Part shown: piece after piece, positions 39,189 through 48,889 of the stretch
Layout of the letters: each line of letters opens with the position of its first letter
How positions within the stretch are numbered: the stretch's first letter is position 1
Assembly (NCBI GenBank): GCA_028823235.1
Contig: JAPKBW010000013.1
Span: 1 to 64,000, forward strand
Direction: 5' to 3'
Length of the DNA stretch: 64,000 bases
From: Longimicrobiales bacterium
GTDB lineage: Bacteria > Gemmatimonadota > Gemmatimonadetes > Longimicrobiales > Gaopeijiaceae
Made by a program: the position numbers and the translations under genes
Notes under the pieces: generated by a model
Seen by the model: the letters and a program-made list of their open reading frames with translations, nothing else
Databases searched by the model: none
Told to the model about the DNA's origin: nothing

Positions 39189-39871
39189 CGGGAATATCCT
39201 CAGAGTCGGACGGCAGGGTACCGAACCTGGCTATGCCAAGGCCGATTCATCGCACGGTAGGCAGTACGGAGGTGGAAATCTATCCGTCCCTCCATGACAT
39301 GGAGCCGCCCTAAGTTGCATCGGATTTTTCTAGCCCCACAACCGATCCGAGGGCGACAGCCCGCGGGAACCATCCACCGAATAACCCATGAACGCAATTG
39401 CGAGCGCCGCGGACACGGTCCTGCGCGGACATCCACACCCGACTCTTCCCCTAAGTGATCTCGTGGAGCGCGTCGCCTCAGACGTGGCCAGCTCTGCTAC
39501 GGCAGATCGCGTTCGCTTGGCCCCGAACGCTCATCCTGAGCACTTCAGAGTCATCGACACCTGGACACTTGGGTACGCGCGGGAGGGAGGCGGGGCTGCA
39601 TCAAGGAGCTGGGTCGGCTCGATCACCGAGCCCTGGACTCGCGATCAGGGCGCCGCAAAAGGTGCCACTGCTCCGGACCGGAGCGCTCAAGGCCGGACCC
39701 TCGGAGCCCCAGCGCCAACGTGCGCCAGTTGGCGCGACATCTCGGCAGTCGGTCCCGCATGGCGGTCAGGCGCTGCGCTTAAAATTCCAGAGCGCTCGGC
39801 CCGCGAAGCGGTGTGCCGACACGTTCCGGCACTGTCGGGGACTGGCTCTGATCCCGCAAGGAGCAAGCGGG
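39189..39871. other. Gene-poor stretch between the HIT gene and prmA
   Basis: About 680 bases holding no confident gene. It contains the possible broken plus-strand gene at 39388-39782 and must hold the promoter for the HIT gene. I looked for RNase P RNA, tmRNA and other structural RNA landmarks and found none. Confidence 0.5.
39388..39782 (+). pseudogene. Possible frameshifted plus-strand gene of unknown function
   Basis: An ATG at 39388 opens a frame with protein-like character for about 70 codons (RVASDVASSATADRVRLA, then a PEHFRVIDTW motif). Its protein-like character then fades near 39600. Directly after, a second frame shifted by one base carries KELGRLDHRALDSRSG and NVRQLARHLGSRSR before a TAA at 39780-39782. 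The two parts together look like a single protein of about 130 residues broken by a frameshift. No ribosome site is evident. The first frame stays open into the antisense of prmA, which argues for caution. Confidence 0.3.
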
Positions 39872-40741
39872 CTAGCGGTCGAACCGCCCCGAGCGCCACT
39901 CGCCGTCTGCGTCGACCGCCTGAACGGAAAAACCGCGCGCGACGATCGACTCTTCGACATCGGCCCACTCATGGTCGAGAATGCCGGAGACGATCATCCA
40001 GCTTCCCGCGGGCAACGCGGAGGCGCATCCATCGAACAACGGTGCGAGCAACCCCGCCTCGATATTGGCCACGATACCGGATACCGCCCCCCGGTCCGCG
40101 ATGTTCTCCGTCGTCGCAAAACCCTCAACGATTTCGATCTGCTCGTCGACTCCGTTTCGCTCCACGTTCTCCCGCATTGCCTCGCAGGCGAGCGAATCCG
40201 CCTCGATCGCGACCACGGAAGCGGCCCCCAATCGAGCCGCTGCGATCGCGAGGATACCGGAACCCGCGCCGATATCCAACAGCCGATCACCAGGCTGGAC
40301 TAACCCGTCCAACAGACGCAGGCAGCCCCGCGTCGTTCCGTGTTCAGCGGTACCGAAGGCCATGCCCGGATCAAGCTCGATGACGATGTCTGCCTCCGAG
40401 ACGTCTGGCGGGTCGATCCACGAAGGGTGGATGACGATCCGATCGGTGACCCGACGGGACACCAGACCGCGTTTCCACGTCTCCGCCCACTCCTCATGCT
40501 CCTGCCAGTCGTGCTCAAGGTGAATCCGGTCGAGGTACGTCTCCCTGGTCAGTGTCTCATGCAACTCAGCGACGAAGGCCACCGAGTCGTCTGGCTCTTC
40601 AAACCACGCGATGAACCAGCCTGCGCGCTCCTCGACGCCACGGGCGCCCGACCCGACTATCGCGTCAGCCAGTAACGCACTCCGATCGGCAGACGCGGGA
40701 GAGCGAACTCGCACTTCCAGCCATCGGCGAGACTGGCTCAT
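39872..40741 (-). CDS. prmA: Ribosomal protein L11 methyltransferase
   Basis: Trimethylates ribosomal protein L11. A short N-terminal domain (about 1-100) precedes a SAM-dependent methyltransferase with [20 protein letters not shown] (about residue 130), [19 protein letters not shown] and the [13 protein letters not shown] catalytic segment. The ATG at 40741 overlaps the dnaJ stop by four bases, giving 289 residues. A longer frame extends into dnaJ but is not coding. The GTAEHGTT loop differs from the E. coli GTGTHPTT form. Confidence 0.93.
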   Translation of the reverse strand: MSQSRRWLEVRVRSPASADRSALLADAIVGSGARGVEERAGWFIAWFEEPDDSVAFVAELHETLTRETYLDRIHLEHDWQEHEEWAETWKRGLVSRRVTDRIVIHPSWIDPPDVSEADIVIELDPGMAFGTAEHGTTRGCLRLLDGLVQPGDRLLDIGAGSGILAIAAARLGAASVVAIEADSLACEAMRENVERNGVDEQIEIVEGFATTENIADRGAVSGIVANIEAGLLAPLFDGCASALPAGSWMIVSGILDHEWADVEESIVARGFSVQAVDADGEWRSGRFDR

Positions 40742-41889
40742 CCGCCGGTGAACGCCTCCTTCACACGCGACCAGAACCCTTTGTGGGAGCCTCTGCGCAC
40801 CTTGTCTGGCGCCGCACGCTCGATCTCGGCCAGACTTCGCAGGAGCTCTTCCTGCTCGCCAGTCAGGTCCGAGGGCGTCCACACCACGACCCGCACCAAC
40901 TGATCGCCGCGGACCGAACCGTTGACCTCGGGGACACCCAGGCCTTTCAGGCGCAGGATTTCACCACTCTGGATTCCATCGGGGATCGTGAGATTAGCCG
41001 GGCCGTCAATCGTCGGCACTTCCACTTCAGTCCCGAGTGCCGCCTGAGTAAACGTGACGGGCAGCTCGTGAACCAGATCCGATCCGTCGCGTACGAAACG
41101 CGGGTCATCCTGCACTTCGAGTAAAACGATCAGATCACCACGATGCCCGCCGCGTGGGCCAACACTCCCCCGCCCCTGTAGCGTGAGATAGTTCTCGGAC
41201 GTCACACCCGCCGGAACTTCGACTTCAAGATCGCGTTCCTGTCGCCGCCGGCCCTCTCCCGAGCACTTAGAACAGGGCCTATCAATGACACGGCCCTCTC
41301 CCTGGCACGTGCGGCAGGGCTGGACGCTGACGAACTGCCCTAGAATGGATCGCTGCACCAAGCGTTCCTCGCCGGAGCCACCACACGTCTGGCACGCTGT
41401 GGGTGCGCTGCCCGCAGCGGCACCTGAACCGGTGCAGGTGTCGCACTCATCGAGCAAGGCGACCCGGACGTTCTTCGTGACCCCGGCCGCGACTTCGGAA
41501 AGTGTGAGCGACAGGCGAATACGAACGGTTTTTCCCTTCCGGCTCGCCCCCTGCTGGCTTCGGCCACCACCCATGCCGAAGTTGGAGAAGCCTCCGAAGT
41601 CGCGCATGAAAACGTCGATCGCTTCGTCGAAGCCGAACCCTGCGCCCGAGTGGCCACCTCCGCCAGCGCCCCGCACCCCCTGCTTCCCGTGGCGATCGTA
41701 GATCGTCCGCTTCTCGGAGTCCCTGAGAACCTCATACGCTTCAGTGACTTCCTTAAAGCGCGCCTCGGCCTCTGCCGACCCCTGATTTTTATCAGGATGG
41801 TACTGCATGGCCAGCTTCCGATAGGCCTTCTTGATCTGATCGGCGTCCGCGTCTTTCGGGACCCCGAGCTCTGTATAGTAGTCCGACAT
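40738..41889 (-). CDS. dnaJ: Chaperone protein DnaJ
   Basis: A type I Hsp40 co-chaperone of DnaK. The J domain (about residues 3-68) carries the HPD motif in YHPDKNQG. A Gly/Phe-rich segment follows. The zinc centre has four CxxCxGxG repeats ([32 protein letters not shown]), and C-terminal substrate-binding and dimerisation domains complete the 383 residues. It lies 43 bases downstream of hrcA. Confidence 0.96.
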   Translation of the reverse strand: MSDYYTELGVPKDADADQIKKAYRKLAMQYHPDKNQGSAEAEARFKEVTEAYEVLRDSEKRTIYDRHGKQGVRGAGGGGHSGAGFGFDEAIDVFMRDFGGFSNFGMGGGRSQQGASRKGKTVRIRLSLTLSEVAAGVTKNVRVALLDECDTCTGSGAAAGSAPTACQTCGGSGEERLVQRSILGQFVSVQPCRTCQGEGRVIDRPCSKCSGEGRRRQERDLEVEVPAGVTSENYLTLQGRGSVGPRGGHRGDLIVLLEVQDDPRFVRDGSDLVHELPVTFTQAALGTEVEVPTIDGPANLTIPDGIQSGEILRLKGLGVPEVNGSVRGDQLVRVVVWTPSDLTGEQEELLRSLAEIERAAPDKVRRGSHKGFWSRVKEAFTGG

Positions 41890-41932
41890 CTAATTCCTGT
41901 TGGTCTCCCTCGTCGCCTGCGAGGCGCAGGAG

Positions 41933-43003
41933 TCAAGTCGCGAGAATTCGCGTAACGAGAGATGAAGTGTAGTCCACGATCGTTACAATTTTTTCGTACG
42001 GCATGCGGGTCGGGCCAATCACCCCGATGACGCCCTTCAGGTCGCCCACGCGGTACTCCGCGGTCACGAGTGTGAAGTCCGAAAGAATACTCGAATCGTT
42101 CTCGCCGCCAATGGTAATACGGAGGCTTCCTCCGTGGGTGCGCGTACCCACCGCCTCAGCCAGAAGATCCCGCTCTTCCGTGAGGCTGATGAGGTTCTTC
42201 AACTGCTGCCCGCTCTCGAACTCCGGCTGGGCTGCCAGCACACTCGCGGGGCCCAAGTGAAGTCTCGACGACGCGAGTGAATTCAGATCGAAAAGCTCCG
42301 CGCTCGACTGAACGAAGACATTCAATAACTCCGCTCCGCGCTCATCATCGATCGAATCTCGAAGCCGTTCCGGGAGCGTGCGGCGTATCTCGGTCAGCGT
42401 CTGACCAGCCAGCCGCTCGTTCAGAGCGACGGTGATCGTCACGAGAGTCGCACTAGGGATTTCGACAGGAAGATCGACGTATACCGTTCGAACCACCCCG
42501 CCCCGGATCGTCGCGACCAACAGCACCTTGCTACTCGAGACCCTGACCAGCTCGAGCTTGTCCAACACGGCCTCTTCCAGCGTTGGCGCAACCGCCACAC
42601 CGAGCTCGTTAGAAATGAGACTGAGTGCCCGCGTTGCGTGAAATACGAGTCGCTCGACCGCTGAAGTACTCGCGCCCTGGAGCTCCCGCTCCAGGTTCTG
42701 TCGATCCTGAGGCGTCGGCTCCGACGGCTCCATGAGGCGATCGACAAAAAACCGATATGCCAAATCGGTCGGAATCCGACCAGCAGAGGTGTGCGGGTGG
42801 AAGAGGTAACCCTTCTCCTCGAGGTCGCTCATCGTGTTCCGAATGGTTGCCGCGGAGACGCCTAGATCGAAAACCTTCGACACAGTCCGGCTTCCCGCAG
42901 GCTCCGCAGTATCGACATAGGTGCGCACGACGGCCTCAAGAACCTGTCGTTCTCGGTCGGACAAATCTGTTCCGACTATGTCACGTCGATCGTTGGTAGC
43001 CAT
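41933..43003 (-). CDS. hrcA: Heat-inducible transcription repressor HrcA
   Basis: Represses heat-shock operons by binding CIRCE elements. The N-terminal winged helix (about residues 15-85) has LSDRERQVLEAVVRTYVD, the SAATIRNTMSDLEEKGYL recognition segment and PHTSAGRIPTD. The remaining domain includes IVTIVDYTSSLVTRILA at the C-terminus. I place the start at the ATG at 43003, giving 356 residues. I found no CIRCE palindrome in the short gap upstream. grpE and dnaK are not adjacent. Confidence 0.94.
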   Translation of the reverse strand: MATNDRRDIVGTDLSDRERQVLEAVVRTYVDTAEPAGSRTVSKVFDLGVSAATIRNTMSDLEEKGYLFHPHTSAGRIPTDLAYRFFVDRLMEPSEPTPQDRQNLERELQGASTSAVERLVFHATRALSLISNELGVAVAPTLEEAVLDKLELVRVSSSKVLLVATIRGGVVRTVYVDLPVEIPSATLVTITVALNERLAGQTLTEIRRTLPERLRDSIDDERGAELLNVFVQSSAELFDLNSLASSRLHLGPASVLAAQPEFESGQQLKNLISLTEERDLLAEAVGTRTHGGSLRITIGGENDSSILSDFTLVTAEYRVGDLKGVIGVIGPTRMPYEKIVTIVDYTSSLVTRILAT

Positions 43004-43034
43004 AGTCGAAGATCGAAACTCTGTTACGTGCGGG

Positions 43035-44222
43035 TCAACCCGCCGTGCCAGATTCGTCGAGCTCAACAGCAAGCTGATCGAGCAGAAGCCACCCTTCTGT
43101 GGTGAGACGAACACGGGTCTCGTCCCGAGTCGCCAGCCCGCGGCGAACCCAACCGGAGGTCACGCTGTCTTGGTCGGACCCTAGCGCCGGGCGTGGGATC
43201 CCGTCATCGGTTCTGAGGCCGAGCCAGGCCGACTCGAGGCGTCGAGCCTCATCGTCAATGGCCTCTCGCTCTGCCTCTGGCGATCGACCCGCGGCGACCT
43301 CGAGTCGGTACGCTTCCCAATCCCTCACATTCCACCTCCGGATCGGGGAGGCGAAGCTATGGGCCCCGTTGCCTAGACCCAGGTAGGGGACGTCCGACCA
43401 ATAGGCAGCGTTGTGGCGAGCCTCGGATCCCGGGCGGGCAAAATTCGAGACTTCATAGTGCCGGTAACCCGCAGCAGTGAGAACCTCGACGGCCCTGATA
43501 TACTCCTCCTGATACTGGTCCTCATCGACTGGAGCCTCTCGGTTTTCGCGGACAGCCCGGCCGAGCGCGGTCCCGGACTCGACGGTAAGTCCGTACAGGC
43601 TGACATGAGACACATCGAGATCCAGCACTCGCTCGAGGTCATCGTCCCATGAACGTCCGAGTCGGGCTGGCAGTCCGAAAATCAGGTCGACACTCACGTT
43701 CTGGATCCCGGCGTCTCGAGCGGCCGCCAGCGCCGCGATCGGCCCTTCGGCACCGTGAAGGCGTCCCATCCACTTAAGTCCGGCTGGGTCGAAGGTCTGA
43801 AGCCCAAGGCTGATGCGATTCACTCCAGCGCTCGCCCAGGCCGACGCGACGTCCCGGGTCAGGCTCTCCGGGTTCGCCTCCGCCGTCCACTCGAACTCCG
43901 GGTCGGCGAGACGGTCGCGTCCGAAAAGTGAAGCAAGCCCCTCCATCGCTCCCGGGCCAAGAAGCGATGGAGTTCCTCCGCCGACATACAAGGTGTCGAG
44001 GCGTTCCGAGAGAACGAACAAACCTTCTTTGCGAACAAGAGTGAGTTCCTGACCAAGAGCTTCGATCCAGGCCGGCAGGTCACCGGTACGACGCACCGTC
44101 ACCGCAAAATCACAGTACACGCATCTGCGGGCGCAAAATGGCGCGTGCACGTATACCGAGCCGGTTTCGATAGCGTCCTGAGGAGCGACAGACTCGTGAG
44201 CGGTGTTCTCCCGCCCTGTCAT
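43035..44222 (-). CDS. hemW: Radical SAM heme chaperone HemW (coproporphyrinogen-III oxidase-like)
   Basis: Binds and transfers heme to respiratory proteins. The radical-SAM iron-sulfur motif is CARRCVYCDF (about residues 31-40). YVGGGTPSLL and the SLGLQTFDP and DLIFGLP motifs follow, then the HNAAYW segment and a C-terminal winged-helix-like part with GLRTDDGIP. The 395 residues match HemW rather than HemN. The start codon overlaps a short upstream reading frame (ATGA). Confidence 0.9.
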   Translation of the reverse strand: MTGRENTAHESVAPQDAIETGSVYVHAPFCARRCVYCDFAVTVRRTGDLPAWIEALGQELTLVRKEGLFVLSERLDTLYVGGGTPSLLGPGAMEGLASLFGRDRLADPEFEWTAEANPESLTRDVASAWASAGVNRISLGLQTFDPAGLKWMGRLHGAEGPIAALAAARDAGIQNVSVDLIFGLPARLGRSWDDDLERVLDLDVSHVSLYGLTVESGTALGRAVRENREAPVDEDQYQEEYIRAVEVLTAAGYRHYEVSNFARPGSEARHNAAYWSDVPYLGLGNGAHSFASPIRRWNVRDWEAYRLEVAAGRSPEAEREAIDDEARRLESAWLGLRTDDGIPRPALGSDQDSVTSGWVRRGLATRDETRVRLTTEGWLLLDQLAVELDESGTAG

Positions 44223-44305
44223 GCGGCTCGCCTGAAGCGCATTCCCGGCAGCTGATCGAGAACCAAGAGATCGACGGCATCCTCCGGAATGCCGTCAGAC
44301 GTCAC
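44219..44305 (-). other. Short reading frame between obgE and hemW, possible dprA remnant
   Basis: A 28-residue GTG-started frame fills most of the 108-base gap between obgE and hemW and ends in a TGA overlapping the hemW start. Its sequence (DGIPEDAVDLLVLDQ, then LPGMRFRRAA) has a pattern like the last strand of the DprA winged-helix domain. It could be the trace of a deleted dprA gene kept because it couples hemW translation, or simply a leader peptide. Confidence 0.25.
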
Positions 44306-44330
44306 TTCGGGAAACCCTGGCCGTCTCGCA

Positions 44331-45356
44331 TCAGGGCGTCCACCACTCGTCCGGCGAAGATCCTCGTTCCTCGGCCGTCACCGCGTCACGCGCCTCCCAG
44401 AGCTTTTCGAGAAGCTCGGGCAGCCCTTTCCGAGCGATCGCCGAAAAAGAGAAAACGCCCAGTGCGTTGTCCGCTAATACGGTCGGACCCGGATCGTCCG
44501 GGCCGAGCATGTCGGTCTTGCTAAGTCCCACGACGAACGGGGTCGTAGCAAGATCTACTGAATACGCTTCGAGTTCGGCACGAATACGCTCGTATTCCGC
44601 CTGAGGGTCCTCCGCGTCGACGGGAATCATGAGGAGGAGCACTCTGGTTCGTTCGATGTGCCGAAGGAACTGGTGCCCGAGGCCCTTCCCTTCATGCGCA
44701 CCCTCAATGATTCCCGGAATATCCGCGATGACAAACGAACGGAAGCCCGAAAGCTGAACGACCCCGAGGTTGGGTTGGAGCGTCGTGAACGGGTAGGCGG
44801 CGACCTTGGGTGTCGCAGCGGTCACCGCGGCCAGCATCGTCGACTTTCCTGCATTGGGCTCCCCGACGAGGCCGACGTCCGCGATCAGCTTCAACTCCAG
44901 CCGGATCGTCCGCTCTTCCCCCTCTTCACCCGGTTCGCAGTGCCTAGGAGCCTGGGTTGTCGCGGTCTTAAAGCGAGTGTTCCCCCGCCCTCCACGGCCA
45001 CCCTTCGCAATAACAATCGACTCGCCATCCGTGAGGAGTTCGCCGATCAACTCCTCGGTTTGGGCGTCGTACGCTACGGTGCCAGGTGGGACCCGGAGAA
45101 CCAGGTCTTCGCCGGACCGGCCTGTCATGTCTTTTCCAGCCCCGTGCATGCCCCGTTCAGCTTTGTAGTGGCGTCCGTAGCCGAAGTCGAGCAGGGTCGC
45201 GAGCTGGCTGTCGGCTTGGAGATGTACATCGCCACCCTTCCCGCCGTCTCCGCCCGCCGGACCGCCCCTCGGCACTCCGGTCTCTCGGCGAAAAGCCGCC
45301 GAGCCAGAGCCGCCAGTCCCGGCGATGACCTCCACTACTGAGCGATCAACGAACAT
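44331..45356 (-). CDS. obgE: GTPase ObgE/CgtA
   Basis: A large-subunit assembly GTPase and stringent-response factor. The glycine-rich OBG domain (about residues 1-158) has the GGKGGDV and GKDMTGRSGED runs. The G domain carries G1 GEPNAGKST, switch I with PFTTLQPN, G3 DIPGIIEGA, G4 SKTD and G5 FSA. The 341 residues form the short form without an extra C-terminal domain. The ATG at 45356 follows the asparaginase gene by two bases. Confidence 0.96.
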   Translation of the reverse strand: MFVDRSVVEVIAGTGGSGSAAFRRETGVPRGGPAGGDGGKGGDVHLQADSQLATLLDFGYGRHYKAERGMHGAGKDMTGRSGEDLVLRVPPGTVAYDAQTEELIGELLTDGESIVIAKGGRGGRGNTRFKTATTQAPRHCEPGEEGEERTIRLELKLIADVGLVGEPNAGKSTMLAAVTAATPKVAAYPFTTLQPNLGVVQLSGFRSFVIADIPGIIEGAHEGKGLGHQFLRHIERTRVLLLMIPVDAEDPQAEYERIRAELEAYSVDLATTPFVVGLSKTDMLGPDDPGPTVLADNALGVFSFSAIARKGLPELLEKLWEARDAVTAEERGSSPDEWWTP

Positions 45357-45358
45357 CG

Positions 45359-46366
45359 TCAGGCCCCCGCCGTCGCAATGGCTGGCAGATCAAACTCAGC
45401 TCGAATCTCACCGACGATCTCACCGCGCGTGTTCATCACGTCCGGATTCGCGTGCACCCGGAGCCGCTCCACCTCTGTCGCGTCAAGCACCCCGAGGCAC
45501 TCCAGCGTCCGAATGAGTGCCACCTCAACAGCTCGTCGTCCTCCGTCCGGGACCTTGATGGCGAAGCCGAGGCCCTGTGAAGGCACGCCTCCGCCGTACA
45601 CACCCTCGGCGCCAAGCTTCACAAAGACCCGGTCGCCCGCGACTTCCATGACCTCTGTGCATGTGCGGCCCGTGCCACCGACCATGAACGAATTCGTCGT
45701 CATAGCGTCGACGACAACGGCCGCTGGCTCCCCTCTCGACGCGGCTGCAGCATAGCGTGCGAACGAGGCCGCCATGACGTCCAGTGGCACAGCAAAGCAC
45801 GGAATGCCACATCCATCGATGCCCTTCCGGATGCCGTCCCGAGCGACACCAGTCCACCGCTCCACTTCCGTGAGCATGCGTTGCTGGACCGGGTGCCACG
45901 CCTCCTGGTAGTGCTCGGGGTCCCATCCCATGGCCAGAGCAAAGGCGATCATGCCGGCGTGCTTCCCTGAGCAATTGTTGTGGATCCGATCAGGCGCATG
46001 TCCACCCGCCGCCAGTATTTGCGCAGCGAAGGGCGAAAATGGAGCGTGCGCGCCGCACTGGAGCAGTGATTCATCCGCACCCGCTTTGGCAAGGATGGAT
46101 CGCGCCCCTGTAACGTGGGCCAGTTCCCCTTCATGTGAGGCACAGCATAGCGCGAGTTCTTCCGGGGTCAGTCCGAATCGCCCAACTACACCCTCCTCCA
46201 CCAGCGGAAGGGCTTGCATCGGCTTTGCCGCCGATCGATAGAAGGTCATCGTCGTCTCGTCGCCCACACTCCCGACCTGCCCTTCGGTTTCGTGCCACAC
46301 CGCAACAGACACGGCATGCCTCGACTCCACAACGTCACCGCGAACGACGGAGACGACACCGCTCAC
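45359..46366 (-). CDS. Asparaginase II family protein
   Basis: A 335-residue protein of the thermolabile asparaginase II family (Rhizobium etli type, unrelated to E. coli AnsB). Signatures are YRSAAKPMQALPLVE near residue 44, CCASHEGELAHV, NNCSGKHAGMIAFA (about residue 130), a GIDGCGIPCFAVP segment and the MTTNSFMVGGTGR stretch. No signal peptide is present, so it is cytosolic. It probably hydrolyses L-asparagine to aspartate and ammonia. It precedes obgE by two bases. Confidence 0.87.
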   Translation of the reverse strand: MSGVVSVVRGDVVESRHAVSVAVWHETEGQVGSVGDETTMTFYRSAAKPMQALPLVEEGVVGRFGLTPEELALCCASHEGELAHVTGARSILAKAGADESLLQCGAHAPFSPFAAQILAAGGHAPDRIHNNCSGKHAGMIAFALAMGWDPEHYQEAWHPVQQRMLTEVERWTGVARDGIRKGIDGCGIPCFAVPLDVMAASFARYAAAASRGEPAAVVVDAMTTNSFMVGGTGRTCTEVMEVAGDRVFVKLGAEGVYGGGVPSQGLGFAIKVPDGGRRAVEVALIRTLECLGVLDATEVERLRVHANPDVMNTRGEIVGEIRAEFDLPAIATAGA

Positions 46367-46514
46367 GACGCGTCCTCGCAGGGCAGCACCGTGCTTGGGG
46401 GCGCGATTCGGTGCACCTCAGAATGACTGAACATGCGGGAAATCAATCACAGAGTGCGAGGCACGGAAATACCCGACTGGGACACGCCGACAATCGATAC
46501 CCCAAGTTGCCAGC

Positions 46515-48140
46515 TCAGCCCTGGGGTTCAGCCTCTGTCTGCAGGCCGGTCACGTCCGTGATCAACTGGCCAGGTGTCGGCGCACTTCCCAGAATCTCGA
46601 CCGCCCGAAGAAGCTGCAGATCATGGGCAAGAAGCTGACTGAATGCTCCTGGATCACCCCACGCCTGCAATGCGATTTCACGCTCGAGGTGATATCGGAC
46701 GAAGCGCTCCGCATTGTCGAAATCAGCTCGATCAATCGTCGCCCCGTACTCGGGAAGCATGGTGTAGAACGTCTCGATTTCAGCCGTACCGACGGTGAAG
46801 CCGATCTCCAACTCCGGGTGCTCGGCCACATAACCGACAGCGTAATTGAAAAGCGTCAACGAGAAAGCGCCTGCCCGTGCGAAGAGTCCACGCACCGCAT
46901 CTACTTCACGCGGTACGAGCGTCTCCGGAGCCACAAAAAGATCTGGGGTAATCCCGCCTCCACCGTAGAGGGTGCGACCGGACTCGGATTCAAACGTCGG
47001 GCGCCCCTCAATACTCGACGGCTGTACGAGTTGTCCCGCGATCGAAAGTACGTGGGAAGGTTCAGTCTCCCCTCGATCTCCGGACTCAAGATGAATGGAA
47101 CGCCCAATCGGCGTGAACCATTTCGCCGTGGTCAGACGGAGAACGTCGCCGCCCGTCAGCCGGAAAAGGCTTTGGACAGATCCCTTTCCAAAGCTCGCCT
47201 CACCGATCAGGATCGCTCGATCGTAGTCCTGCAGCGCACCCGCCACGATCTCCGACGCCGACGCCGACGACCCGTCGACCAATGTCACGACAGGTAGCCC
47301 CGGAAAACGATCGGGGGTTGAAGACGAGAACGTTTGGTTCTGGTCGTCGGCCCGTCCACGCGTCTCGACGACGGACTGGCCCGGCGCCAGAAAGAGATCC
47401 GTCACGGCGATTCCCTGGTCAAGCAATCCTCCGGGGTTACCACGGAGATCGAGGACCAGGCCAGTCATTCCCTCCTGCAGGAGTGAATCGACGGCAGCCC
47501 GTACTTCGGTGGCCGAGGTCTCACGGAACGTCAAAAGCGGCACATACCCGACACCATCCTCGAGCATCTGGGCGAAAGGGACCGCTTTCAGGCGAATGAC
47601 CTCACGGGCAATCGTGAATTCGATCGGTTCCTCAACACCCGGTCGGAGCATCTGAATCGTGACCGTATCCCCCGGCCGGCCTCGGAGAAGCTCCACAGCC
47701 TCATCCGTCACCATCGTATCTGCTCGGACTCCTTCGATTTCGAAGAACTGATCGCCAGTCCGGATGCCCATTCGCCCACCGGGGCCACCAGGAATCGGGC
47801 TCACGACGGTGACATAGCCGCCACGGTCGATGACCTCGAGCCCGACGCCGCCGTACTCACCTTCCGTACGGATTCGGAGGTTTTCGTAGTCGGACGCAGG
47901 AAGAAAGGACGAATGAGGGTCACCAAGGTCACGGAGCAGGCCGTCGATCGCGGAGTTGTAGAGCCCTTCCATATCAACGTCGTCGACGAAGCTAGATTCG
48001 ACACGGTCCACGACCTCCTGCAACACACGGGCGCGCACATAGACGTTTTCGGCCCGATCCACGCCCTCTTGCAGCAGCCACCCACCGGTGATAACCGAAA
48101 AGAACACGACCAGGAATGGCGCGACAACACTTCGTTTCAT
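46515..48140 (-). CDS. C-terminal processing peptidase (S41)
   Basis: A carboxyl-terminal-processing serine protease of 541 residues acting in the periplasm. An N-terminal membrane anchor (about 7-25) is followed by a PDZ domain (about 95-180, with GGVGLEVI and GPGGRMGIRTGDQ). The catalytic domain has GSSASASEIVAGAL (Ser nucleophile) and FGKGSVQ (Lys). The C-terminal extension of about 140 residues after the catalytic core is unlike CtpA of E. coli and resembles Prc-type tails. It lies 82 bases downstream of tmk. Confidence 0.93.
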   Translation of the reverse strand: MKRSVVAPFLVVFFSVITGGWLLQEGVDRAENVYVRARVLQEVVDRVESSFVDDVDMEGLYNSAIDGLLRDLGDPHSSFLPASDYENLRIRTEGEYGGVGLEVIDRGGYVTVVSPIPGGPGGRMGIRTGDQFFEIEGVRADTMVTDEAVELLRGRPGDTVTIQMLRPGVEEPIEFTIAREVIRLKAVPFAQMLEDGVGYVPLLTFRETSATEVRAAVDSLLQEGMTGLVLDLRGNPGGLLDQGIAVTDLFLAPGQSVVETRGRADDQNQTFSSSTPDRFPGLPVVTLVDGSSASASEIVAGALQDYDRAILIGEASFGKGSVQSLFRLTGGDVLRLTTAKWFTPIGRSIHLESGDRGETEPSHVLSIAGQLVQPSSIEGRPTFESESGRTLYGGGGITPDLFVAPETLVPREVDAVRGLFARAGAFSLTLFNYAVGYVAEHPELEIGFTVGTAEIETFYTMLPEYGATIDRADFDNAERFVRYHLEREIALQAWGDPGAFSQLLAHDLQLLRAVEILGSAPTPGQLITDVTGLQTEAEPQG

Positions 48141-48222
48141 GATCCCCTTGTCATCCTCGTCTGTAGGAATCGTCGGAGAGACGATCGCCAGACCCTAGCA
48201 TACTCCACCCGAACATCTTCGG

Positions 48223-48870
48223 TCACCCGAACGGGGGAAAGATTGTCGGAAAACGCGCGATGAGTCGATCGCGGATCCGTGTGTGAACATCCTCAGTCAA
48301 TCCGCGAGCGTTCACGACCTCGACGCCGGGCTCAGACGCCGCAAGAGAGAGATACCCGTCGCGTACGGCCTGTCTGAATCCTGAGCCCGCCAGTTCGATC
48401 CGATCCGGCTCAGCCCCGTCCCTCGCCTGGCGCTGCTCACCCTCGGACGCCGGCAAATCCAGTACGAGGCAGAGATCGGGGGCGAGGCCTCCGGTCGAAA
48501 TCTCAATCCCGCTACGAACCTGGTCGAGGTCGAGCCCACGCCCGTATCCCTGGTATGCCAGCGTCGAAAGAGAGAATCGGTCCGCGAGGACCGTCGTACC
48601 GGCATCAAGTGCAGGCCGCACGACATCTCGGATAAAGGCGGCCCGGGCTGCGAGGATCAACAGCAGTTCGGACTCGGGGGGCATATCCAGGTCTCGCCGC
48701 CTAAGAACAAGCTCCCGGATCGCCTCGCCCACAGGCGTGCCCCCGGGCTCCCGTGTCGAAACATGAGGAAGCCCAATGGCATCGAACCAGGCAGACAACA
48801 GCGCAATCTGAGTCGTCTTACCAACCCCATCCCCACCTTCGAGAACGATGAATCGTGCCGTCCCGGTCAT
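48223..48870 (-). CDS. tmk: Thymidylate kinase
   Basis: Phosphorylates dTMP to dTDP. The P-loop is EGGDGVGKTTQ (about residue 11), the DR motif ADRFSLSTLAYQGYGRG and the LID-region segment QARDGAEPDR. It is 215 residues long. In the P-loop the usual Ser is Thr, which is compatible with function. It starts about 20 bases after the inositol-phosphate synthase gene. Confidence 0.93.
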   Translation of the reverse strand: MTGTARFIVLEGGDGVGKTTQIALLSAWFDAIGLPHVSTREPGGTPVGEAIRELVLRRRDLDMPPESELLLILAARAAFIRDVVRPALDAGTTVLADRFSLSTLAYQGYGRGLDLDQVRSGIEISTGGLAPDLCLVLDLPASEGEQRQARDGAEPDRIELAGSGFRQAVRDGYLSLAASEPGVEVVNARGLTEDVHTRIRDRLIARFPTIFPPFG

Positions 48871-48889
48871 ACTGCGCTACTCCCAAGTT

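Noticed and set aside
39189-39871. A structural RNA such as RNase P RNA or tmRNA in the gene-poor region
   Set aside because: I looked for their conserved core sequences on both strands and found none.
39687-39968. A minus-strand frame of 93 codons upstream of prmA's end
   Set aside because: Arg- and Ala-rich composition typical of a shadow frame, and it partly overlaps prmA.
39388-40383. A long plus-strand frame of about 330 codons
   Set aside because: Its 3' half is antisense to prmA, and its protein is basic, Arg/Pro-rich and repetitive in the manner of a shadow frame; only the first part is considered.
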